DNA of 38,665 nucleotides from Alphaproteobacteria bacterium (GCA_027459605.1 DAIDHR010000018.1:1-38665), one strand, 5' to 3'; counted from the first letter of the stretch, positions 15,043 to 24,067 are shown. Notes: generated by a model from the sequence alone, not told the origin. Program-made: numbers and translations.

Positions 15043-17217
15043 ATGCCATTTTCAAAATATGCCCTTTACATCCCAGCCCTGCTTTTTCTTATGTCCAGCG
15101 CAAATGGAGCTTTTTCAGAAAGTTTACAAACCCCTGGCAATGGGCAAGCGGGTGCTGCTGGATGGAAATACGGTGATATTTTAGGAGTCCCAGGTGGAGA
15201 GGCCGACACAAATTCCCATTCGGTTGCACAAGAACGAGAAAATCAGCAAAATGCGTATTGGTTCGTTCCTGGGCTTTACGAGACAGACAGAGCTGGTGCG
15301 CCCCATCACATTGGGGTGAAGGGGGAAGAGGCTGTCCGCAACCCTTCTGTAAGAGAGGATCTTGGGTTTTCTGTGCCAGTAATTGATGATACAGCGCCTC
15401 AAGTTACGGGGCGAGTGAGTGGCTCTGATCCAGATCCTCGTTTTGCATGGTCAGGGGATGATTTTGCCCAGACTGGCAGTACAGGTCCAGCAAAATGGGC
15501 AGAAGGTGATAGATATGGCGTTTCTGATGCGAGCAGACCTTCAAATCCTCCTGAGGCAACGCAAGACGACTACAGAGCTGGCTCATCAGGAGATACAAGT
15601 CATTTGCCATGGTTGGGGCATGATACGACTACCCATACTTATGCGCACGGCGCTGCTTATGAGCCTGATGGGACTCGTGCTCACAGAAGAGCAGTTGAAG
15701 ATAGTAGGCGGATAATAACACGAACAATAGATCCCGGATATTCTGAAGAAGCCCAACAGCACTTCTTGGGATATGAAGGAGGGACACCAGAAACGGCAAA
15801 ACAAATGGCAGAGTATGGCTTCGCTTATAAGAACGATGGAATGGCAAATAAGTATGGTGCTCCTGATGTTGCTGGGACCGAACAACCTAGGTCCTATGAT
15901 GCTCCTCCCCCTCCTGGAGCTTCCGCCGACATTAAGGCTTTAGGTCGCGCAGATATACAGGGCTATAAGATTCAACCTAGTTCCTATGAAGTGTCTTCAG
16001 GAAAAGAAGTCTATCCAGGTGAACTCATCCGGGGTTTTGGAGGTGCAAATGCTTCTCAGGGATCTGCAAGAACTGACGTGGAACCTCTTCTAGACATACC
16101 AGGAGGGTCACAAACTGTGCCTCAAGAAAGATCAGAGCGTGATGCAGATACTCGCAGACTTTACTTAAGGGCAGATGATTCGGCCCAGGTTCTTGCTGAA
16201 CTTGCAAGGAGAGCCCGGCTAGATCAAAAGAAAAACCCCTCAGCTTCTGCACCTGATGCGGCCTCACAACTATCCCCAGGAGGAGAATTCCTGAGGGAGG
16301 ATCAAGGTGGTTTTTGGATGGTCGCTCCTTTAGAAGCAGACAAGCCTGCAGCGTTGGCTAGGCATGCCAGCGCCCATGTGGATAGCGCTCAGTCTGGATT
16401 AACCCCTATAGAAAGAAAGTACACAGATTGGGCTGCGATGGATAGAATGACTGCAGGAGATGCGCCAACACAATCACAAATGGACCATGAAAGAACTAGG
16501 CTAGGTTTTGTGGCAGAAGGAAATATGGGGGGATCAGATTCCCCCGGGCCAGTTTCCCCAGGTAATGATACAGCTAGATTATATGGTGTCCCCTATTATG
16601 GCTGGGGAGAAACCGCTCCTCCAGCCCCAGGATATGATAGCCCCTATTATGTTGGTCCCTATGGTGCTAGGTCAGGTGTTCGCAATCCAGCCTCAACATA
16701 TAGCCCTCCACAAGAAAATACCCAAAGGGGGGAACCTCTCACAAAGACTGCCCTTAAGCCTGGCGATGCAGAAGCGGGTGGTCTATATGGTGGGGTTCTT
16801 GTAGGAGGCGAAGGTGCGTATTGGGACGCTGTTCAAGAGTTCCCAAGAGACGAGCCCCCTGCAAACAAAGATGACGGTCAACAGACTCCTTCACCGGCAT
16901 GGACGGTTTATGGTGTGGAGTTAACCAAAAATGGTCCAGAAGCGTATAAGGCCTCTTTTACGCATAGAAGAGTGGTTGTTCCTGAATCTTGGGAACACAT
17001 TGTTCAGTCTCAGCAGGCAGGAGAAGGATCCGCACAACAGGTTGTTCCGGAGGCAGAAAAACCAAATTTAGCCTTTCAACGGGATGGTCAGAACAACCCT
17101 GTCGCAGAGGATTACGCTCGTTACCCTTCAGGAGCTGGTGTTTATGCCCCTTTGTATGGGACAGGGGAATTAGTTGCAGGGATTGATCTCGATTCTCCAG
17201 AAGGAGGAGCAAAATGA
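15043..17217 (+). CDS. Large secreted, cysteine-free low-complexity protein (unknown family)
   Basis: A 724-residue protein from ATG 15043, with GGAG seven bases upstream. It has a signal peptide (FSKYALYIPALLFLMSSANG, cleavage near residue 23). The mature part is hydrophilic, rich in Gly, Pro, Asp, Ala and Tyr, and has no Cys. YG-P motifs recur (YGAPDV, YGVPYYGW, YVGPYGA). A diverged internal duplication is possible: an 'xPGG...QER' block plus an aromatic 'FW/YW-V' block occur near residues 50-80 and again near 352-430. The gene is visibly more GC-rich than its flanks, which suggests transfer or selection. Its stop overlaps the start of the next gene. I do not recognise any domain; a surface or host-directed protein is an inference. 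Confidence 0.72.
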   Translation: MPFSKYALYIPALLFLMSSANGAFSESLQTPGNGQAGAAGWKYGDILGVPGGEADTNSHSVAQERENQQNAYWFVPGLYETDRAGAPHHIGVKGEEAVRNPSVREDLGFSVPVIDDTAPQVTGRVSGSDPDPRFAWSGDDFAQTGSTGPAKWAEGDRYGVSDASRPSNPPEATQDDYRAGSSGDTSHLPWLGHDTTTHTYAHGAAYEPDGTRAHRRAVEDSRRIITRTIDPGYSEEAQQHFLGYEGGTPETAKQMAEYGFAYKNDGMANKYGAPDVAGTEQPRSYDAPPPPGASADIKALGRADIQGYKIQPSSYEVSSGKEVYPGELIRGFGGANASQGSARTDVEPLLDIPGGSQTVPQERSERDADTRRLYLRADDSAQVLAELARRARLDQKKNPSASAPDAASQLSPGGEFLREDQGGFWMVAPLEADKPAALARHASAHVDSAQSGLTPIERKYTDWAAMDRMTAGDAPTQSQMDHERTRLGFVAEGNMGGSDSPGPVSPGNDTARLYGVPYYGWGETAPPAPGYDSPYYVGPYGARSGVRNPASTYSPPQENTQRGEPLTKTALKPGDAEAGGLYGGVLVGGEGAYWDAVQEFPRDEPPANKDDGQQTPSPAWTVYGVELTKNGPEAYKASFTHRRVVVPESWEHIVQSQQAGEGSAQQVVPEAEKPNLAFQRDGQNNPVAEDYARYPSGAGVYAPLYGTGELVAGIDLDSPEGGAK

Positions 17218-18284
17218 TGTCATTTTCAAAATACACTCTTTACATCTCAGCACTGCTTTTTCTAATGGCCAGCTCTAGCTTCGCTTCCGAAGAAGTCGGA
17301 GATAAAATTGCTGTTGAAGGAACTGGGGTTGTCGGCTCCGATCAAATAGCAGGCGTTGAGGCGATGGTCCCAGCTGAATGGGCTCGTTTAGAAGACCAAT
17401 GGCGAGCTCAAGATGGGGCGCATGCAGCACTCCGATCAGGATTTGGCTATGGGTTAAACCCAGGTGATGAACGGCCTGAAAACCCTGACCTAAAAAATGA
17501 TGTTCCTGAAGCGATAGCTCGATACCGGATGGCCGCCCCAGGCTCAGGAGTCAACATTGATTCAGGCTCTCCAGGCCAGATAACAGGTCACCGTTGGTCA
17601 TATGGCGAAGAATTTGTCACACCTGCCGATACGGGTCCCCAACCACGGGCAGCCTTGGAGATGGCATTCCCTTCCTACACAGGTATATCAGATGGGGCGT
17701 TCGGGAGGAAACTCACAGACGCAGATAGACCTGCAGATGTGCACAAGAGTTCTTTCGAGCTGGGTAAAGTTGGTGATAGAGAACAAGTCGAAGCCACCGG
17801 ACCGGTTTTTATATGGATGGGGGAAGTTGACGCCTGGGATGAAAGCTCCCGACCACCAGATTATAATGCAAAGGATCAGAGTCTTCCTCAAAGGGTAGAA
17901 GGGCTTAGTGACAGGATGGCGTATGGTGCTCCCTATTTTACACTTCCTGCGCGGCCTGAAGAAAAGGTATTTAAAGAAATCCAAGGAAAAGGCGCGGTAC
18001 TTCCCCTATCTGAGGGCATTCAAAAAATGGAGGCACGTAGGGTCACTCAAAACATCAGAGTTCCGACAGAAGAAGGAAGAGGTTTCTCACATGCAGATGC
18101 TGACTCCCAGGTTTATGTCCCAGCGATCATCGGCTTTCAGTTGCCTTATGGTAATGAGATGCCTATGGCAGGAGGAGGACAAACAACCGAGGGTGAGCAA
18201 CCCACATCAACAGTGATGGCTGAGGATTTTCTATCCAGACCTGAGAGAAGCGCTGATGATAGGGACATCGGTTCTCACCCATGA
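17214..18284 (+). CDS. Secreted cysteine-free protein, paralog of the upstream gene
   Basis: A 356-residue protein (the ATG is doubled; 17217 is the alternative start). GGAGGAG precedes it and the ATGA overlap couples it to the upstream gene. The signal sequence FSKYTLYISALLFLMASSSF is nearly identical, also at DNA level, to that of the upstream protein, so the 5' ends derive from a duplication. The mature part is again Cys-free and rich in Gly, Pro, Asp and Glu, with an RMAYGAPYF motif like the YGVPYY of its neighbour and a related RWSYGEEF/FAWSGDDF block. No known domain is seen. A +1 frame after the stop continues for about 35 codons, so the C terminus may be frameshifted. Confidence 0.7.
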   Translation: MMSFSKYTLYISALLFLMASSSFASEEVGDKIAVEGTGVVGSDQIAGVEAMVPAEWARLEDQWRAQDGAHAALRSGFGYGLNPGDERPENPDLKNDVPEAIARYRMAAPGSGVNIDSGSPGQITGHRWSYGEEFVTPADTGPQPRAALEMAFPSYTGISDGAFGRKLTDADRPADVHKSSFELGKVGDREQVEATGPVFIWMGEVDAWDESSRPPDYNAKDQSLPQRVEGLSDRMAYGAPYFTLPARPEEKVFKEIQGKGAVLPLSEGIQKMEARRVTQNIRVPTEEGRGFSHADADSQVYVPAIIGFQLPYGNEMPMAGGGQTTEGEQPTSTVMAEDFLSRPERSADDRDIGSHP

Positions 18285-18694
18285 TAAAGGGGGAGACGAG
18301 GTTGACTCTTTAAGTCCTCTTTCTCTTGAGGAAGCTCATGATCAAGGGAGGGCCTTTGATTTTTTAAATGTTGCTATTTGGAAGTCTTTATGATGAATCT
18401 CTTAATTTTTTTATATAAATGGGCAATTTAAAAATTGGACTTTTAGTCAAGATCGTGCGATCATTATGAATATAAGCTGATATTCGTTTTACCTAAGTTT
18501 TGCGGAGTATTGCGATGCCTGCACAAAAGGATTTCATTGACTTATTCTTAAAATGTTGGCATCAATAAGAACGAGAGGCCTTAATTTTAGGCTTTAGGAA
18601 ATATACTCAAAGGATTTCAAGGTCTCGGGCAGGTGTTCGAAGGGCAAGGAAGGCGAAGAGTATATTCTATTATTTTTTGGAGACGGAGCATACA
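18285..18694. other. Mostly non-coding gap before the TrpXYZ-type operon
   Basis: The first 110 bases carry a short +1-frame continuation of the preceding protein (it contains SLSPLSLEEAHDQGRAFDF, ending at a TGA near 18393). The rest shows no convincing gene. TATATT/TATTAT hexamers near 18661-18672 could serve as a -10 for the leader that follows. Confidence 0.4.
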
Positions 18695-18793
18695 ATGTAC
18701 TTTTTTCGATTTAGAAGCGGGAACTTAAAGAGACTTAAACTTTTGATCCCACTTATAAATAGGAACCCGTCATGTCGAGTGCGAAAATTATAA
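18695..18793 (+). CDS. Putative aromatic-rich leader peptide of the TrpXYZ-type operon
   Basis: A 32-residue reading frame starting MYFFRFRSGNLKRLK, with GGAG six bases before the ATG. It overlaps the start of the transporter gene (ATG 18772) by 22 bases in another frame. One Tyr and three Phe codons within the first six codons recall Phe-type attenuation leaders such as PheL. The layout mirrors the Trp-codon leader at 33637-33786, which supports function. Overlap with the next ribosome binding site means its translation must affect initiation of the binding-protein gene. It is too short for standard gene calling. Confidence 0.5.
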   Translation: MYFFRFRSGNLKRLKLLIPLINRNPSCRVRKL

Positions 18794-19752
18794 AGAAAAC
18801 TTTAGGCATCCTTCTTCTTCTTTTTCTAGGAATTATATCTTCTTCCCTGGCTATTGGTCCTTCTAAACATATTGCAATCACTCAATTTGTTGAACATGGG
18901 GCCGTGGATACCGTTCGCAAAAGCCTTCTCGACGAATTGGCTCAAAAAGGGTTTCAAGAGGGAAAAAACCTAACGGTGGACTTTGAAAACGCTCAAGGAA
19001 ATGCCGCGACAGCTAGCCAAATTGCTCGCAAGTTTATAGGACTTAAACCCGATGTGATCGTAGCCATTACAACACCTTCTGCTCAAGCAATGGTGAAGGC
19101 CGTCGGAAAAGACTCTATACCTATTGTCTTTAGCGCTGTGACAGATCCAATTTCAGCGGGGCTTGTGCCTTCTCTTAAAGATCATAAAGGAAAAGTGACC
19201 GGGGTCATGGATGCCCCTCCCATTAAAGCACAAATAGATTTTATTAAGACTCTTTTTCCTAAAGCGAAGACCATTGGGGTTATCTATAATCCAGGAGATC
19301 ATGGTTCTGTTTCATCCTTAGAGACCATAAAGGCAGAGGCTAAAGCACAAAATCTAACAGTGATTGAATCAACACCTGTAAAATCTTCTGATATTCAAAC
19401 AGCTGTTCTTCAGCTTGTGGGGAAGGTGGATGCTCTCTATATCCCTTTGGATAATATGTTGGTGTCAGCTATGAAGACAGTTTCCTCTTTAGCGCTTAAG
19501 CACAATCTTCCCCTTTTTTCAGCCGATAGCGGATCTGTGGAAGCGGGAGCCTTGGCTTGTATAGGTTATAGCTATGTGCAAACGGGGCATAAAACAGGGG
19601 ATATGGTTGTAGAAATTCTGAATGGAAAGGACCCTGCAGAAATTGCCGTTGCATCTCCCGATACAATCGATATATTTATCAATCAACACGCGCTTGAGAA
19701 GCTAAATATAACCCTTCCTGATGCGGTTATCAGCAAAGCTCATTTGTATTAA
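18772..19752 (+). CDS. ABC importer substrate-binding protein, TrpX-type
   Basis: A 326-residue periplasmic binding protein (PF04392 type). It has a signal sequence (TLGILLLLFLGIISSSLA, cleavage near residue 27) followed by HIAITQFVEHGAVDTVRKSL, GKNLTVDFENAQGN, ITTPSAQAM, IVFSAVTDPISAGLVPS, VTGVMDAPP and IGVIYNPGD. The hinge and ligand region includes IPLDNMLVSA and PLFSADSGSVEAGALA. In Gram-positive bacteria this family (TrpX) is linked to tryptophan uptake. AGGA lies seven bases before the ATG. The permease gene follows 17 bases later, so it is the first structural gene of a complete importer. Confidence 0.88.
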   Translation: MSSAKIIKKTLGILLLLFLGIISSSLAIGPSKHIAITQFVEHGAVDTVRKSLLDELAQKGFQEGKNLTVDFENAQGNAATASQIARKFIGLKPDVIVAITTPSAQAMVKAVGKDSIPIVFSAVTDPISAGLVPSLKDHKGKVTGVMDAPPIKAQIDFIKTLFPKAKTIGVIYNPGDHGSVSSLETIKAEAKAQNLTVIESTPVKSSDIQTAVLQLVGKVDALYIPLDNMLVSAMKTVSSLALKHNLPLFSADSGSVEAGALACIGYSYVQTGHKTGDMVVEILNGKDPAEIAVASPDTIDIFINQHALEKLNITLPDAVISKAHLY

Positions 19753-19769
19753 GAAATGGAGTTTTTAAC

Positions 19770-20672
19770 GTGAATTTAATTCAATTCATGGGCGCTTTAG
19801 AACTTGGCCTTTTATATGGTGTTGTGGCTATTGGCGTTCTTTTGTCGTTTCGTATTCTGGATTTTCCAGATTTAACTGTCGATGGCAGCTTTCCTTTGGG
19901 GGCAGCTGTTAGTGCCATCCTGATTGTTTCAGGGGTTGATCCTTGGCTTGCTACAGCTGCAGCCATTTTAGCAGGAATGGCAGCAGGGTTTACAACAGCA
20001 TGGATTAGTGTGAGATGGAATATCCTTCATCTTCTCGCCAGTATTCTAACAATGACAGCTCTTTATTCAATTAATTTGCGAATCATGGGGCGTCCTAACA
20101 TAGCTCTTCTAGGAGAAAAAACGATTTTTACCCCATTGGAAAATTTAAGCTTTCCTCATCTTTATATCATGCCAACGGCAATGTTTGTTGTTTCAGGTAT
20201 TGCTGTTCTTTTCATATACCGGTTTTTAAGCTCAGAAAAGGGGCTTGCTATGCGAGCGACAGGAGCTAATACTCGTATGGCAAAAGCTCAAGGAATTTCA
20301 GTTAATATTCAAATTCTCTCCGGGCTTGCCATCAGCAATGGGCTTGTTGCTTTAGCAGGAGCCCTTTTTGCCCAAAGCCAGGGATTTGCAGACGTTAATT
20401 TGGGAGTTGGGACAATTATCTTTGGCTTAGCTGCTGTCATCGTAGGTGAAGCCTTCTTTAATCCAAAAGTGATTTTATCAGCACTCGTTGCGTGTGTGAT
20501 TGGATCCATCTTTTATCGGCTTGCTATAGCAATGGCTTTAAATGCAAGCTTTTTAGGGTTGCAAGCTTCAGACCTGAACCTGGTTACGTCAATTCTTGTA
20601 GGCTTTGCTATGGTAACGCCAAAGCTTAGAGCCAAAATTCTTGATTTTAAAGCCGCACGGAGCAAAGCATGA
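19770..20672 (+). CDS. ABC importer permease, TrpY-type
   Basis: A 300-residue inner-membrane protein of the branched-chain/TrpY permease family with about eight membrane segments. It shows GALELGLLYGVVAIGVLLSF at the N terminus, FPDLTVDGSFPLGAAVSA, the coupling-helix segment MRATGANTRMAKAQGISV and LNLVTSILVGFAM near the end. It starts with GTG, with GGAG eight bases upstream. Its stop overlaps the ATPase start (20669-20672, ATGA). It should transport the ligand delivered by the binding proteins encoded upstream and possibly at 31768-33671. Confidence 0.9.
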   Translation: MNLIQFMGALELGLLYGVVAIGVLLSFRILDFPDLTVDGSFPLGAAVSAILIVSGVDPWLATAAAILAGMAAGFTTAWISVRWNILHLLASILTMTALYSINLRIMGRPNIALLGEKTIFTPLENLSFPHLYIMPTAMFVVSGIAVLFIYRFLSSEKGLAMRATGANTRMAKAQGISVNIQILSGLAISNGLVALAGALFAQSQGFADVNLGVGTIIFGLAAVIVGEAFFNPKVILSALVACVIGSIFYRLAIAMALNASFLGLQASDLNLVTSILVGFAMVTPKLRAKILDFKAARSKA

Positions 20673-21463
20673 TACGCCTAACAGATCTTCATGTGACCTT
20701 TAACCGTGGGACGGCCATGGAAAAAAAAGCCCTTCGGGGGGTTACCCTTAATATTAAAAAGGGTGATTTTGTTTGTGTGATTGGTGGAAATGGAGCGGGA
20801 AAGTCCACCCTCCTCAATGCACTTTGTGGGGATGTTCCAGTTGAAAAAGGAAGTGTGTTGATAGATGAGAAAGATGTGACCACTCTTTCTTCTTGGAAAA
20901 GGGCGCCTTATGTGGCTCGGGTTTTTCAGGATCCCATGGCTGGGACTTGCGCTAACCTTACCATTGAAGAAAACATGGCCCTTGCTATGAGTCGGGGAGA
21001 AAAAAGGACATTTAGGCTTGCAATTAAGAAAGACTGGCGAGAAAAGTTTCGCTCCCAATTAAGTCGCCTTAAACTAGGGCTTGAGAATCGTCTTCAAGAT
21101 CCTATAGGGCTTCTCTCAGGAGGACAACGGCAAGCCGTAAGTTTGATTATGGCGGTTCTAAAGCCTATGAAGATTATTGCACTTGATGAGCACACAGCAG
21201 CTCTTGATCCTAAAACTGCTGCTTTTATTTTAGACCTTACCCGAGAAATTGTTGAAGAAAAACATCTCACGGCCTTGATGGTTACCCATAGTATGAATCA
21301 AGCTCTAGAGCTTGGGAATCGGACTCTTATGCTTCATGAGGGACGCGTTGTTTTTGATGTAAGTGGGAAAGATCGCAAAGGGTTGACGGTTAATGACCTT
21401 CTCGATTTGTTCCATAAAGCAAGCGGTCTTGAGCTTGATGATGATAGTTTGCTCTTGAGTTAA
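20669..21463 (+). CDS. ABC importer ATPase, TrpZ-type
   Basis: A 264-residue nucleotide-binding subunit with Walker A GGNGAGKST, Q-loop ARVFQDPM, signature LLSGGQRQAVSL and the characteristic Walker B IALDEHTAALDPKTA, followed by the switch His in MVTHSMNQAL. The DEHTAALDP version is typical of the ATPases paired with TrpX/TrpY. It is translationally coupled to the permease gene, and the ferredoxin gene begins only six bases after its stop. Confidence 0.92.
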   Translation: MIRLTDLHVTFNRGTAMEKKALRGVTLNIKKGDFVCVIGGNGAGKSTLLNALCGDVPVEKGSVLIDEKDVTTLSSWKRAPYVARVFQDPMAGTCANLTIEENMALAMSRGEKRTFRLAIKKDWREKFRSQLSRLKLGLENRLQDPIGLLSGGQRQAVSLIMAVLKPMKIIALDEHTAALDPKTAAFILDLTREIVEEKHLTALMVTHSMNQALELGNRTLMLHEGRVVFDVSGKDRKGLTVNDLLDLFHKASGLELDDDSLLLS

Positions 21464-21469
21464 TGTACG

Positions 21470-21805
21470 ATGACGTATGTGGTTACAGAAGCTTGTATTA
21501 AATGTAAATACACGGATTGTGTTGAAGTCTGTCCCGTTGATTGTTTTTATGAAGGGGAAAACATGCTTGTTATCAATCCGGAAGAGTGTATCGATTGCGG
21601 TGTCTGCGTTCCTGAATGTCCCATTGAGGCTATTGTTCCTGATACGGTCGGAGGAATGGAAAAATGGGTTGAATTAAATGCCGAGTATTCTAAAATTTGG
21701 CCCAATATAACCCATAAAAAGCCCCCTCCCTCTGATGCAGATGACTGGGTCTCGGTTTCGGGCAAATATCCCACTCATTTTAGCCCCAAAGCCGGGGAAA
21801 CTTAA
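21470..21805 (+). CDS. fdxA: Seven-iron ferredoxin, FdxA family
   Basis: A 111-residue ferredoxin. The N-terminal part has [18 protein letters not shown] and the second cluster motif is [12 protein letters not shown], giving ligands for a 3Fe-4S and a 4Fe-4S cluster as in FdxA. The FdxA-typical extension with [15 protein letters not shown] follows. It is a soluble electron carrier of the cytoplasm. The ATG lies six bases after the ABC ATPase stop, with no clear ribosome binding site, so it is probably read on the same message. A functional link to transport is not implied. Confidence 0.93.
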   Translation: MTYVVTEACIKCKYTDCVEVCPVDCFYEGENMLVINPEECIDCGVCVPECPIEAIVPDTVGGMEKWVELNAEYSKIWPNITHKKPPPSDADDWVSVSGKYPTHFSPKAGET

Positions 21806-21863
21806 GACATTCTTATCAATGTCAATCTTCTGGCAGGGCTATAGCCTACAAATATAGGATGTT

Positions 21864-22310
21864 GTCATTGCAAGGCGCTGTGGCAGAGATTTAGGTTCTG
21901 TGTACTTATCTTAACCTGATCTTTATGGACCGCATATATGTCATCCACCTTACACAGCCATCCAAACTCTCATTAGTTATAGATGGTTTCCCATAAATTT
22001 GTTCAATCAGGATTAAAGTCCTTCATGAGCTTGAGTTTCCAGCTTCTTTTTCAATGCATTAAGTTTTTCTCTCTTTGGATAGCCACTTCAATTTTATACA
22101 GTAGATTAAGAGATCCTTGTATCAATAAATGCTAAGCCCCAGCTTCGCAGGGGCAAAACATTTATTGCACAAGAGCCTGCCCTCGACTTGATCGAGGGAT
22201 GAAAACCGAGAGAGAAGAATACACATTTATCAAAGATAAGATAAGTACATAGATCCTGGCCATTTTCTGGATTGCTTCGCTCCGTGCGCGGTCGTAATGA
22301 TGGTAACCAT
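21864..22310. repeat. Mosaic of palindromic intergenic repeats
   Basis: The gap 21806-22353 has no gene but many inverted repeats. TGTACTTATCTT (21901-21912) is repeated inverted as AAGATAAGTACA (22238-22249). A nested hairpin AATAAATG/CATTTATT enclosing GCCCC/GGGGC lies at 22124-22166, and CCCTCGA/TCGAGGG at 22180-22198. Ends such as GTCATTGCAAGGCGCTG (from 21864) and GGATTGCTTCGCTCCG (from about 22272) look like two opposed copies of a REP-type element known from relatives. Confidence 0.55.
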
Positions 22311-22353
22311 TTGTTTTATTGGATAAAATATAATTCCTAACCCAAAATTCAGG

Positions 22354-22929
22354 TTAAGAAATAAATTGACTCAAATAGCTCCTGACGTTGCGATCAAGCT
22401 CTTCGTCTAAATTGTTCATCAATTTTTCCATCATAACAATCCAGACTTTACGACGTTGGCCAAGAGTAAAGTTTTCTGCCACCGTTCGAGATGCTTGAGC
22501 GCGGGCATAGGCAAATCCTTGAACATTTCCAGCATCGTCAAAAACTTCAATTTTAACAGACATCTTCGCGTCGTATTGCTCGGACTGATCTGTGGTAAAC
22601 ATTCCTTTAAAGCCCGTTGTTCCTTTAAGAGAAAGTTCAACGACAGAAGCATCCTCAATCGTTACAACAGCATATCCTGTTTTCCCAACAGGAAGGAGGC
22701 GATCTTGGACCCATTGTTGAATCATAGCAATGGGAGGGACTGGGAAATCATTTTCTACATGAGGAGGAGTTGACGAGGACTGATATTTTTTCACAACTTC
22801 GACTCGAGCCACATTTAGGCGAATAGGTTTATTCGTAAGATAAGCCAACCCCAGGGGTTCTGGAAGATTTGGCGAGGGGGCGCAGGCAACAAGGATAAAA
22901 GTCAAGATAACAAGTGAAATCAGTCGCAT
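22354..22929 (-). CDS. Conserved lipoprotein of unknown function
   Basis: A 191-residue protein with a lipoprotein signal (MRLISLVILTFILVAC, lipidated Cys16). The mature domain contains KPIRLNVARVEVVKKYQ, a WVQDRLLPVG segment, VTIEDASVVELSLKGTTGF and a helical C terminus with QRRKVWIVMMEKLMNNLDEE. Similar uncharacterised lipoproteins occur across alphaproteobacteria; I do not know a function. It lies 12 bases after the Hsp33 gene, with which it is probably co-transcribed. Confidence 0.75.
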   Translation of the reverse strand: MRLISLVILTFILVACAPSPNLPEPLGLAYLTNKPIRLNVARVEVVKKYQSSSTPPHVENDFPVPPIAMIQQWVQDRLLPVGKTGYAVVTIEDASVVELSLKGTTGFKGMFTTDQSEQYDAKMSVKIEVFDDAGNVQGFAYARAQASRTVAENFTLGQRRKVWIVMMEKLMNNLDEELDRNVRSYLSQFIS

Positions 22930-22941
22930 AACAATATCTCC

Positions 22942-23808
22942 TTAATGAAACGTTATTAGGTTCTTACGATCAAACACATAGGTATGATTACAAAATTCAC
23001 ATGTCATTTTCAACTGTCCATTATCAAGGAGTCCCTCAATTTCCTCTTGATTAAGAGTTGAGAGAAAGGTTTTTATCCGGTCTTCTGAGCATCTGCACTG
23101 AGCTTTAAGATAAATTGGATCAAATGTTGTTACATTTCCTTCATGAAAGAGACGTTTTAAGAGGCCTTCAGAGAGGATTGAGAAATCTAAAAACTCATCG
23201 GATGACAGTGTATTTAAGAGGGCTTCCATATAATTCCAGGTTTCTTCATCGACCCTTTTTGTGGGCATTTGTTGAAGAAGAAGGGCTCCACTTTTCCAAA
23301 TTCCATCAGGTGTTTTGTGAGAAGCAATAAATATACGTGTTTCCAATTGTTCGGATTGATCAAAATAGTGCTCAAGAGCATGGGGAAGAGTATCATGGTT
23401 TAAAGCCACAATGCCTTGATATCGATCTACTTTAAGACCCTGGTCAACTGTGAAAGCTAAATACCCGCTCCCCAAAAGATCTTTAAAAGAAGCGTTCGGA
23501 TCAATGTGCCTTGAATTAAACTGAGCGTATCCCCGCATATGCCCTTCATGGGTTATATCGATAACGGAAAGATTAAGAGGCCCTTTTGTTTTTGTTTGAA
23601 GCGTAAAAACCCCTTCAAATTTTAACAGGCCTGCAAGGGCTGCCCCTGCAGCTAAAAGTTCGGCTAGAATCGCTCCTATTGGAGGAGGATAATTATGCTG
23701 GCGAATAATTGTGGTTGTGACGTCTTGCAAACGAACCAGTCTTCCTCTTAAAGAAAAGAGGGGGAGAAGAAAGGGTATCGAAACATCAGTGGAGCGAGAA
23801 AAAGACAT
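22942..23808 (-). CDS. hslO: Redox-regulated chaperone Hsp33
   Basis: A 288-residue chaperone. It has the N-terminal fold with VRLQDVTTTIIRQHNYPPPI, LLAAGAALAGLLKFEG and YLAFTVDQG, and the C-terminal zinc switch CRC...CEFC (CxC then CxxC) that oxidises to activate holdase function. An upstream extension to 23955 would add 49 AT-rich codons not seen in the family, so the ATG at 23808 is chosen; its ribosome binding site is weak. The chaperone protects cytoplasmic proteins under oxidative heat stress. The lipoprotein gene follows closely. Confidence 0.9.
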   Translation of the reverse strand: MSFSRSTDVSIPFLLPLFSLRGRLVRLQDVTTTIIRQHNYPPPIGAILAELLAAGAALAGLLKFEGVFTLQTKTKGPLNLSVIDITHEGHMRGYAQFNSRHIDPNASFKDLLGSGYLAFTVDQGLKVDRYQGIVALNHDTLPHALEHYFDQSEQLETRIFIASHKTPDGIWKSGALLLQQMPTKRVDEETWNYMEALLNTLSSDEFLDFSILSEGLLKRLFHEGNVTTFDPIYLKAQCRCSEDRIKTFLSTLNQEEIEGLLDNGQLKMTCEFCNHTYVFDRKNLITFH

Positions 23809-24067
23809 TTTAGATTTATACCCAGCAATTGTGATATATTCCTGCACAGCATTGTCAGCTAATAATTTTCTAACATATACATCGATTATATAAAAATTGT
23901 CTAGGGTTATAAAATATTTATTTTTTTCTTTATAAAATATGTTATTATTATTCATGAAAAGAAAAAATGATTTTTTTAAAGACTTAACATTTTTTTAAGA
24001 CATTATAATTATAATAAAAATAATAAATGATATTATTAATCAAAACCATTTTTAATGGGAGGAAAAA

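Noticed and set aside
14955-15176. 73-residue frame overlapping the start of the large secreted protein
   Set aside because: It runs in another frame through the signal-peptide coding region and depends on a TTG start without a ribosome binding site.
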